The translations under genes and the position numbers were made by a program. A DNA stretch of 64,000 bases from Porticoccus sp. W117. GTDB taxonomy: Bacteria; Pseudomonadota; Gammaproteobacteria; Pseudomonadales; Porticoccaceae. This document shows, piece by piece, positions 41,577-48,426 of this stretch. The notes beneath the pieces are model-generated. The model did no database searches, was not told the DNA's origin, and saw nothing but the letters and a program-made list of their open reading frames with translations. How positions within the stretch are numbered: the first letter of the stretch is position 1; each line of letters starts with the position of its first letter. The DNA lies in the NCBI RefSeq assembly GCF_030341905.1, contig NZ_JATAAF010000009.1:44406-108405 (forward strand). The letters are read 5' to 3'.

Positions 41577-41662
41577 AACTAACCTCATGCCTGAAAACGC
41601 TTTTAGAAGTCACGTTTTCCAAAATGGAAAAATGGCAATGAGGGAGGGGGAACCGAGGTGGC

Positions 41663-41686
41663 GTGCACCCGAAAAAATTCGGGCAC
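41663..41686 (-). promoter_or_regulatory. Candidate riboswitch expression-platform hairpin
   Basis: On the minus strand GTGCCCGAA and TTCGGGTGCAC pair around a T-rich loop, 77 bases after the aptamer and about 87 before the btuB start. The T stretch is in the loop rather than after the stem, so control could be by anti-terminator or by translation rather than by a classic terminator. Confidence 0.5.
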
Positions 41687-41762
41687 GGTGACAACCGGCA
41701 ATGAAAGCCCTCCGCTTCATTGTTATCAAACTGCGTATTTACCCAGGCAAACTGGATAAATT

Positions 41763-41952
41763 CAGGCCGGTTCCGGGCTTACTCGATCACTCTCGATGTC
41801 TCGTGAGATGACCAGATTACCGTTGCGGGGGCAGCGGTGGCTTTGTACAGAGTCCCTGTTGGCGATCGCTCGCCGGTCTGTACGCACCACACTTCCCGTT
41901 TACCCTGCCCAACTGTGGGGACAACTTGCACAACAGTCAGCAGGCACCTGTT
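41763..41952 (-). ncRNA. Cobalamin (B12) riboswitch upstream of btuB
   Basis: Read on the minus strand, the leader contains the conserved aptamer blocks in order: GGTGCCTG near 41948, GGGTAAACGGGAAGTGTGGTG near 41896-41916, GCCACCGCTGCCCCCGCAACGG (B12-box core, about 41820-41841) and AAGCCCGGAACCGGCCTG (41763-41780). This is the class I/II cobalamin riboswitch layout. Bound adenosylcobalamin should repress btuB and the co-transcribed 13 genes. No second riboswitch was seen before the methyl-transfer operon. Confidence 0.95.
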
Positions 41953-42009
41953 ACAGTGGAATGGATTCTAAATCTCCATTAGCATCGGCGCAATGCAAAT
42001 ATTTCACTC

Positions 42010-42642
42010 TTGTTACCGCCCTTGAAGCCGCGCAAAGCCACTGTTATTTGCCTCGACCTGGAAGGAGTGCTGGTTCCGGAGATATGGCATGGTGTTGCCC
42101 GGCACACCGGTATCGCGGATTTTGGCCTGACCACCCGCGATCTGGCGGATTACGACAGCCTTATGCAGCACCGCATCAAGTTGTTAAATCAACATCGGCT
42201 GACCCTGCCGGATATTCAAGCTGTTATTGCCAAATTAAAGCCTCTACCGGGAGCGCGAGAATTTCTCGACCAACTGCGACAGCGCTATCAAGTGGTCATT
42301 CTGTCCGACACTTTCTACGAATTTGCTGAGCCATTAATGGCGCAATTGAGGCGGCCTAGCCTGTTTTGCCACCACTTGGTGATAGATGACCAACAACGCA
42401 TCGTCAATTACCAGCTGCGCCAAAAAGACCCAAAGCGAGTGGCGGTGGAAGCCTTCCAGCAGATGGCCTTGCGGGTACTGGCGGCCGGGGACTCCTACAA
42501 CGACTTAACCATGTTGCAAGCCGCCGACCAGGGATTTTTCTTTCGCCCGCCAGAAAGCATTGCCTGCCAACACCCGGAGATACTGGTCACCAGTGAGTAC
42601 GACCAACTGCTGACGGCTTTTTCCCAAGCCACATATCCCTGA
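42010..42642 (+). CDS. thrH: Phosphoserine phosphatase/homoserine phosphotransferase
   Basis: This 210-residue HAD-superfamily enzyme has motif I CLDLEGVLVPEIW, motif II VVILSDTFYEF and motif III/IV KDPKRVAVEAF plus VLAAGDSYNDLTML, matching Pseudomonas ThrH, which moves phosphate from phosphoserine to homoserine. No ATG is available before motif I. The best candidate starts are TTG 42010 and TTG 42022, and neither has a clear ribosome site, so the N-terminus is uncertain. It diverges from btuB, with the riboswitch between them on the other strand. Homoserine phosphate leads to threonine, the source of the B12 aminopropanol linker, though this may be coincidence. Confidence 0.9.
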   Translation: MLPPLKPRKATVICLDLEGVLVPEIWHGVARHTGIADFGLTTRDLADYDSLMQHRIKLLNQHRLTLPDIQAVIAKLKPLPGAREFLDQLRQRYQVVILSDTFYEFAEPLMAQLRRPSLFCHHLVIDDQQRIVNYQLRQKDPKRVAVEAFQQMALRVLAAGDSYNDLTMLQAADQGFFFRPPESIACQHPEILVTSEYDQLLTAFSQATYP

Positions 42643-42809
42643 CGCATCAACACCGTTTAATCTCCTGTTCACCCTGTTTTTCGTATAGACTGCTGAACCT
42701 CAGGATTGGTTTGCGATGTTGCCAAATCGGTCATCGCAAAACCGGCCACCCCAGATAGAACCACCTCTGGTGTTGCCACAGCAATTGTGCCTAGCCAGAG
42801 AGAGTGACT

Positions 42810-43337
42810 ATGTCTTTCCAGCCTCAAAGCCAAAACAGTTACAGCAAAGAAGAATTGATCGCCTGCGGCGAAGGCCGCTTGTTTAACCCGGAAGATGGCA
42901 AGCTGCCCCAGGGTAATATGTTGATGCTGGATCGCATTACAAGCATCACCTCAGACGGGGGTGAATTTGGCAAAGGGCGGCTGGTAGCCGAACTGGATAT
43001 CAATCCGGATCTGTGGTTTTTCGGTTGTCACTTCAAAGACGACCCGGTTATGCCCGGTTGCCTGGGTTTGGATGCCTTGTGGCAACTGACAGGGTTCTTC
43101 CTGTTGTGGCGCGGCAATCATGGCAGTGGTCGCGCACTGGGCTGTGGCGAGTTGAAATTTACTGGCCAGGTATTACCCAGTTCCAAAAAAGTCACTTATG
43201 AAATTGATTTTAAGCGCGTGATTGAGCGCAAACTGGTACTGGGCATTGCCGATGGCCGCATGCTGGTAGATGGTAAGGAAATATATACCGCCAAGGATTT
43301 GCGGGTGGGCTTGTTTACTTCTACCGACGATTTTTAA
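42810..43337 (+). CDS. fabA: 3-hydroxydecanoyl-ACP dehydratase/isomerase
   Basis: This 175-residue hot-dog-fold enzyme introduces the cis double bond in anaerobic-type unsaturated fatty acid synthesis. Active-site motif [22 protein letters not shown] holds the catalytic His and, in the central helix, the Asp. [12 protein letters not shown] at the N-terminus and [11 protein letters not shown] are typical. ATG 42810 is preferred to GTG 42804 as an AGAGAG site precedes it. Normally fabB follows fabA; here a repeat and an oppositely directed gene follow instead. Confidence 0.96.
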   Translation: MSFQPQSQNSYSKEELIACGEGRLFNPEDGKLPQGNMLMLDRITSITSDGGEFGKGRLVAELDINPDLWFFGCHFKDDPVMPGCLGLDALWQLTGFFLLWRGNHGSGRALGCGELKFTGQVLPSSKKVTYEIDFKRVIERKLVLGIADGRMLVDGKEIYTAKDLRVGLFTSTDDF

Positions 43338-43362
43338 AGGATATAGACTCCCGCCTTTGCGC

Positions 43363-43556
43363 ACTGTTGTTCAAGATAAACTCCCAAGTCGTCATTGCGA
43401 GCGCAGCGCGGCAATCCAGTGTCTTTTAACACGCTGATTTATAAGCAAAGCCACTGGATCGCCGCGATTGTCTCGCACCATCCATGGTGCTCTGCCCTTC
43501 GGCCCGCCTACGGCGCCCAAATTGGCTGTCCTGCCAATTTGTCGCTCGCGATGACA
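43363..43556. repeat. Dispersed repeat, inverted copy
   Basis: The stretch carries GTCATTGCGAGCGCAGCG...CTTTTAACACGCTGATTTATAAGCAAAGCCACTGG in pieces, the reverse complement of the repeat at 54,339-54,502. A further 80 bases contain GCACCATCCATGGTGC and CAAATTGGC-TGTCCT-GCCAATTTG hairpins and end in GCGATGAC. It lies between convergent genes. Confidence 0.75.
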
Positions 43557-43598
43557 GTTTTTTAATTCTCGTGGCTAAACGCTCGACTACAGACTTTT

Positions 43599-44702
43599 CT
43601 ACCCCGCCTGCGATGCCTTCCAGGCAGCCAATACCCCAGCTTCTTTTTCAGCACTGATACCAGCGCGAAGTGTTTGCTGGCGTTCTTCAGGCAGGCTGGT
43701 GAACCAATCGAAGCAGTCTTTCACTACCGCTTTCATTGGCCTTTCCTTCAAGCCATTTTGGTAGGCTTTTTCAGAACTCATACTGCCAGCACCGGCATAA
43801 TCACTTTCCGGCGGAATCCACACCGGCATTTCCTGCCAAGGGGCAACCTCGTGCTTTTGCAAAAAATCTGTGGGCACCCACACCAATTTGGCACTGGGGT
43901 TTATAGTCTCGACACAGGTATCGAGTAATTGTTTGATGGTGATATCGTTGCCATTGGTTTGTGCGTTGTAAGTGCCCAGCACGCTGTTTTCCAGGCAGTA
44001 AATCATCCACTCTCCCAGGTCGCGCACATCGATGTACTGTATGTGATCGCTACCGTCCCCCGGCGCCAGCACTTCGCCACCTTTGTGAACTCTCATTGGC
44101 CAATAGGTAAAACGATCGGTTTTATCTCGAGGGCCAACAATCAGGCCGGGACGAATAACCGTCACTCGACCCGGCATATGTTTTTCAGCCGCCTGTTCGC
44201 AGAGCGCTTTCAATGGGCCATAGGTTTCTCCGGTGACCTCCTCTGTAGTGGGGTCGTCCAGTTTGCCAACCTCACCCGACTCATCCATACCCACCTGAGC
44301 CCAGTTGGCATAGACCGATATAGTGGACACAATCAAATATTGGCCAATGTTATCTTTCATCACATCCATCGCCATATCCACAGAGCGAGGGTAATAGGCA
44401 GAGGTATCAATAACCGCGTCAAACTTCCTGCCAGCCAGCTTTTTGATGGCATCGGTGTTGCGATCGCCCTTTACGGTTTCAAGGTGTTTAAACAGCTCGG
44501 GATTGGTTTTGCCGCGATTAAACAACGTCACATTATGGCCTTGCGCCAGTGCTGCATTCACCGTGTGCGGCCCCAAAAAACCAGTGCCCCCCAATACCAG
44601 AATATTGAGCTTTTTATCCCCTGCTCGCAGCAAACTCGACAAAGGCAACGCCCCTGCGGCAGCCACCAGGCTGGCGTTTTTCAAAAAATTCCGACGATTC
44701 AT
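43599..44702 (-). CDS. Tat-exported NAD-dependent epimerase/reductase-like protein
   Basis: This 367-residue protein has a Tat-type leader (MNRRNFLKNASLVAAAGALPL) and an extended SDR fold with LNILVLGGTGFLGPHTVNAAL (NAD loop), DAVIDTSAYYPRS, and EETYGPLK-like GETYGPLKALCE holding the YxxxK-type residues. Export of a nucleotide-binding SDR is uncommon but known for this group of periplasmic oxidoreductases. It is the last gene of a three-gene operon after a pilin-like and a transporter gene, with a one-base overlap (TAATG). The substrate is unknown. Confidence 0.8.
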   Translation of the reverse strand: MNRRNFLKNASLVAAAGALPLSSLLRAGDKKLNILVLGGTGFLGPHTVNAALAQGHNVTLFNRGKTNPELFKHLETVKGDRNTDAIKKLAGRKFDAVIDTSAYYPRSVDMAMDVMKDNIGQYLIVSTISVYANWAQVGMDESGEVGKLDDPTTEEVTGETYGPLKALCEQAAEKHMPGRVTVIRPGLIVGPRDKTDRFTYWPMRVHKGGEVLAPGDGSDHIQYIDVRDLGEWMIYCLENSVLGTYNAQTNGNDITIKQLLDTCVETINPSAKLVWVPTDFLQKHEVAPWQEMPVWIPPESDYAGAGSMSSEKAYQNGLKERPMKAVVKDCFDWFTSLPEERQQTLRAGISAEKEAGVLAAWKASQAG

Positions 44703-45979
44703 TAATCTCTCCTCCTGACTTGCCGTTTTTTATCCGCTTCTTTACCCAAATAAAATCCCAGTATTGCCCAGACAAACGCAATTGCCGCACCGGCACCGGC
44801 AACCCCTGCCACACCCAGGCCGAACCCGGCGGTTAACAAAGTGAAGCTCCACGCCCAGAATACATCACCTCCCCGGTACACCACTACATCCACCACTTGC
44901 TTGGCTTTGTAGCGGGCTTCCCGGTCGACGCAGGTAAACAGCATTTCCCGCGCTGGCCGGGTAATGGCGTAATTGCCGCTGCGACGTACAACTTGCAGCC
45001 CCACCACCACCGCCAGCATTGGAAACACCACAATCGATAACAGGGCAATCACCACTACCAAAGGAATAATCGCCAGAGTCACGCCTATGCCAAACCGGGT
45101 AGCGATACGGGAGGTCAACAACAGCCCCGCCAAAACCGTCAGGGTATTCGTTGTCAGATCAATAAACGCCCAAATTTCAGTACGCCGCTGAAAATCCATA
45201 TCAACCATTAAATTTTTCAGCTCAAAGTACACAAATGAACTGATGCCGGTATACAGAAACAGAAAAAAACCAATAGCCAGCAAAAAACGACTGCGCAGAA
45301 AAACCTTGAAACCAGAGAGCACATTGCCGCCAACGATTGTTTTCAGCGATGCAGGGTTGCTGGTTGATGCCGTGCTCTCATAGGTTCGATTTAAGTAGGC
45401 AACCAGAGGCAAGGCAAACAGCAGGCAGACGCTTGCCAGCAACATGAGATGTTGTACACCGATGTCGGAAAAAAGCAGTGGAACAGATGGCCCCACTATT
45501 GCCCCAACACTGGCGCCAGAGGTAATTACGCCAAACAGCCGCTTCGATTGCTCAGTGGTAAAAATGGTTGCCAGAAACGCCCACAGCACCGACATCTGCA
45601 ACAGACTGTAAACACTGACCCACACATAAAAACTTTTATCCGTAAGTCCGGATTCCGGAAACAGGGTAGCGGCTAGGTAAAACAGGAAAAATGTGGCCGA
45701 AAAAAACACATAAACACCGGGAGCCACTTTTTTCAGGGGAGCTCTGGAAGCAAAAAAACTGTAGACGGCAATAACAATAAAGCTGAAAAAGAAATTGATG
45801 GTCCAGAGGGTACTGAGTTCAGCATCGCTCCACTGGCTGGACATGGCATCGCGAACCGGCCGCAGCAGATAGTAAGACACCATCAAGATTAGCCCCAGGA
45901 AAAATGAGGCGCTTGTTGCGGCGACCTCCGCTGGTGCTACCTTTGACAGTTTTTGCAACGCCCTGGTAAAGGCAATCAC
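44702..45979 (-). CDS. MFS-type/NTP-NDP-exchange-like transporter
   Basis: This 425-residue protein has about twelve membrane helices. The N-terminal MVSYYLLRPVRDAM segment and FFLYTGISSFVYFELKN resemble a branch of MFS transporters annotated as NTP/NDP exchange (TlcC-like) proteins found in free-living bacteria; ATP exchange is not established for these. The sequence ends with a basic tail (KEADKKRQVRRRD). It overlaps the pilin gene by four bases and the Tat reductase by one, suggesting one functional unit whose purpose is unclear. Confidence 0.75.
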   Translation of the reverse strand: MIAFTRALQKLSKVAPAEVAATSASFFLGLILMVSYYLLRPVRDAMSSQWSDAELSTLWTINFFFSFIVIAVYSFFASRAPLKKVAPGVYVFFSATFFLFYLAATLFPESGLTDKSFYVWVSVYSLLQMSVLWAFLATIFTTEQSKRLFGVITSGASVGAIVGPSVPLLFSDIGVQHLMLLASVCLLFALPLVAYLNRTYESTASTSNPASLKTIVGGNVLSGFKVFLRSRFLLAIGFFLFLYTGISSFVYFELKNLMVDMDFQRRTEIWAFIDLTTNTLTVLAGLLLTSRIATRFGIGVTLAIIPLVVVIALLSIVVFPMLAVVVGLQVVRRSGNYAITRPAREMLFTCVDREARYKAKQVVDVVVYRGGDVFWAWSFTLLTAGFGLGVAGVAGAGAAIAFVWAILGFYLGKEADKKRQVRRRD

Positions 45980-46551
45980 AAAAACTCCGTTGAAAACTGG
46001 CCACTGTTTACCGAGTAAGTGATGCGTGCAAAATCCTCACCACCATCCTGATAAAGCCAGCAACGACGCCGATTTTGAGGAGCCACATTGGCGCAGTTGG
46101 CGTTGCGATCCATTACCCAACCAGTACCGTCGCTGTCACTACGAGCGACTATGTCACCGGGTCGAACAGACAGATAGAGAAAAAACAGGCGGGTTGAAGC
46201 GGCATTGCGAGCAGGGGTTCCCGCTGGCACCAGATTGCCACGAATGGTGTGGGGCTGGCCGTTGCGAAACCGCACTGTAATGCCATCAACGTCGATATCA
46301 TGGAGGGTACCAGGGGAACCAGCACCAGGACTACCGGCCAGGATCCACTGTATTCTGGCCATTTGGTGCCCTGTTTGCAGGCTACTCATTACGGTTTTCA
46401 CATGAGTTTGCAAAACCGCTTCCCGCAAGTCCACATAGCGTGACGCAGCGACGGTCGCAAGAATACCAATAATAACCACGACCAAAATTAACTCGATCAG
46501 AGTAAAGCCGTTATTTGAAGCGCTGCGAAAGACAGAATTTTTACTGTTCAT
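45976..46551 (-). CDS. Type II/IV pilin-like protein with N-methylation motif
   Basis: This 191-residue prepilin starts MNSKNSVFRSASNNGFTLIELILVVVIIG: a short leader cut at Gly before Phe, then the Glu5-containing hydrophobic helix. The exported globular part shows DVDGITVRFRNGQPHT and a Cys pair in NCANVAPQNRRRCWLYQ. It is like minor pseudopilins or MSHA-type pilins. ATG 46551 is chosen because GGAAG precedes it; the frame continues upstream without similarity. It is the first gene of the operon with the transporter and reductase; no other pilus genes are nearby. Confidence 0.85.
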   Translation of the reverse strand: MNSKNSVFRSASNNGFTLIELILVVVIIGILATVAASRYVDLREAVLQTHVKTVMSSLQTGHQMARIQWILAGSPGAGSPGTLHDIDVDGITVRFRNGQPHTIRGNLVPAGTPARNAASTRLFFLYLSVRPGDIVARSDSDGTGWVMDRNANCANVAPQNRRRCWLYQDGGEDFARITYSVNSGQFSTEFL

Positions 46552-46586
46552 GGGCAACTTCCAGTGTTTGGCCAGATACCAGCATA

Positions 46587-46620
46587 AAAAAACACCCGGC
46601 TGCAGGCAACCGGGTGTTTT
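46587..46620 (-). terminator. Rho-independent terminator after aceF
   Basis: On the minus strand AAAACACCCGG pairs with CCGGGTGTTTT followed by more T. It lies 30 bases after the aceF stop and before the pilin gene. Confidence 0.88.
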
Positions 46621-46649
46621 CAGAGTACATCTAAAACCGCTTCTGGATA

Positions 46650-48290
46650 CTACAAAATCAAACGACGAATATCGCCGATCAAACTCACCAGAGTGGTTAA
46701 AAAACGCCCCGCATCGCCGCCGTTGATGGCGCGGTGGTCGTAGCTCAGGCACAGGGGCAGCATATTGCGCGGTACGAATTCGCTGCCGTTCCACACCGGT
46801 TTCATCTCCGCTTTGGAAATACCCAGAATACCCACTTCCGGAGTGTTCACAATGGGGGTAAAGCCCTTGCCACCAATGGCGCCAAGGCTGGAGATGGTAA
46901 AACAGCCACCCTGCATTTCTGCGGGCTTCAGTTTGCCGTCGCGGGCCTTGCCCGCCATTTCCAGCACTTCTTCGGTGAGTTGCCAGATGCCTTTTTTGTC
47001 CACATCGCGAATCACTGGCACCACCAGGCCACGGGGGGTATCCACCGCCATGCCCACGTGAATGTATTTCTTCTGCACAATGTGTTCGCCATCGGCGTGC
47101 AGAGAGCGATTGAACGCCGGGTTCTGCTCAATGGCTGCAGCCACCGCTTTCAGCAGGAACGGCACTGGTGTCAATTTGGTGCCACGTTTTTCCGCTTCCG
47201 CCTTCATGGATTTGCGGAAGGCTTCCAGTTCGGTGATGTCGGCATCATCGAACTGGGTAACGTGGGGTACATTGAGCCAGCTGCGCTGCATATTGGCGGC
47301 AGTAACCTTGGCAATCTTGGCCATCTTAATCAGTTCGATTTCACCAAACTGGCTGAAGTCGATTTCTGGCACTTGCGGTATCGCCGCGCCGCCACCTGCA
47401 CCGGCACCACTCTCTGCCGCTTTAACCGCAGTTTTCACATAGGCGTGTACGTCGTCTTTGAGGATGCGACCGCGGGGGCCAGTAGCCGCCACCTTGGACA
47501 GGTCTACGCCCAGTTCTCTGGCCAGATGACGCACTGCCGGGCCGGCATGTACCGATGAACCTGGCGCTGCGGTCACTTCCGGGGTTGGTGCTGCAGCAGG
47601 GGCCGCAGGCGCAGGTTTCGCCGCCGGAGCTTCAGCAGGTGCGGGTGCCGGGGCTGCGGCAGGTGCCTCAGCCGGAGCCGCTGCATCGCCGCTGGGTTTC
47701 ATCATGGCAATGGCGTCACCGGTAGCCACTTTGCCACCTTCGGCCACTTTCAGCTCGGTAATTTCCCCACCAAAGGGAGCGGGAACGTCCATGGTGGCTT
47801 TGTCGGATTCCAACACCATCAAGGTGTCGCCTTCTTCCACCGTATCGCCAACGGCGACGCTCATTTCGATAACATCCACCTGGCCATCGCTACCGATGTC
47901 CGGCACGGTCACCAGTTGCGGCTCGGCGTTGGCGGCGGCAGGGGTTGGCGCAGGTTCAGCAGCCACTGGTTCCGGTTCTGCAGCGGGTGCCGGGGACTCT
48001 TGTTGCGCTGAGGGCTCCTGTTGCGCTGAAGGCTCCTCCACAGCAACGCCACCGGCCAATTCCAGTTCGACAATGGCAGAACCTTCGCCGACGTTGTCGC
48101 CCTCTTTCACCAGAATGGCTTTCACCACCCCGGCGTGGCTGCTGGGCACATCCATGGTGGCTTTGTCGGACTCCAACACTACCAGGGACTGTTCCACCTC
48201 AACGCTGTCGCCAACGGCAACACTGATTTCAATCACTTCAACAGAGTCTGCGCCGCCCAAATCGGGAACCAGAACTTTTTCTATGGACAT
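46650..48290 (-). CDS. aceF: Pyruvate dehydrogenase E2 (dihydrolipoyl acetyltransferase)
   Basis: This 546-residue E2 has two lipoyl domains (each with ESDKATMDVP, lipoylated Lys; about residues 2-76 and 118-192). They are joined by Ala/Pro/Glu-rich flexible linkers, one with a repeated QEPSAQ unit encoded near 48,000-48,040. The peripheral-subunit-binding domain follows (AGPAVRHLARELGVDLSKV, GRILKDDVHAYV). The catalytic core ends with CLSYDHRAINGGDAGRFL, where the His is catalytic. The linker is rich in Ala-Pro like Pseudomonas E2. It follows aceE with a palindromic repeat between, and a terminator follows. Confidence 0.96.
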   Translation of the reverse strand: MSIEKVLVPDLGGADSVEVIEISVAVGDSVEVEQSLVVLESDKATMDVPSSHAGVVKAILVKEGDNVGEGSAIVELELAGGVAVEEPSAQQEPSAQQESPAPAAEPEPVAAEPAPTPAAANAEPQLVTVPDIGSDGQVDVIEMSVAVGDTVEEGDTLMVLESDKATMDVPAPFGGEITELKVAEGGKVATGDAIAMMKPSGDAAAPAEAPAAAPAPAPAEAPAAKPAPAAPAAAPTPEVTAAPGSSVHAGPAVRHLARELGVDLSKVAATGPRGRILKDDVHAYVKTAVKAAESGAGAGGGAAIPQVPEIDFSQFGEIELIKMAKIAKVTAANMQRSWLNVPHVTQFDDADITELEAFRKSMKAEAEKRGTKLTPVPFLLKAVAAAIEQNPAFNRSLHADGEHIVQKKYIHVGMAVDTPRGLVVPVIRDVDKKGIWQLTEEVLEMAGKARDGKLKPAEMQGGCFTISSLGAIGGKGFTPIVNTPEVGILGISKAEMKPVWNGSEFVPRNMLPLCLSYDHRAINGGDAGRFLTTLVSLIGDIRRLIL

Positions 48291-48342
48291 ATTTTTCTAC
48301 CTTATTTTTCCGCCTATTGGCATCTGGCAAATCTGTTTTTCC

Positions 48343-48423
48343 TGTAGGGTGGATTAGCCGCAGGCGTAATCCACCGCAAGGGCAATGGTGGATTACGTCG
48401 CTTCGCGACTAATCCACCCTACA
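48343..48423. repeat. Palindromic repeat between aceE and aceF
   Basis: Perfect 15-base arms TGTAGGGTGGATTAG (48343-48357) and CTAATCCACCCTACA (48409-48423), with a further GTAATCCACC/GGTGGATTAC pair inside. It lies within the aceE-aceF transcription unit and may affect relative mRNA levels. Its sequence differs from the CGTCATCGCGAG family. Confidence 0.82.
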
Positions 48424-48426
48424 GTA

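Noticed and set aside
41796..42329. Plus-strand frame overlapping the riboswitch and thrH
   Set aside because: It covers the antisense of the aptamer and a different frame of thrH; the HAD motifs are in the other frame.
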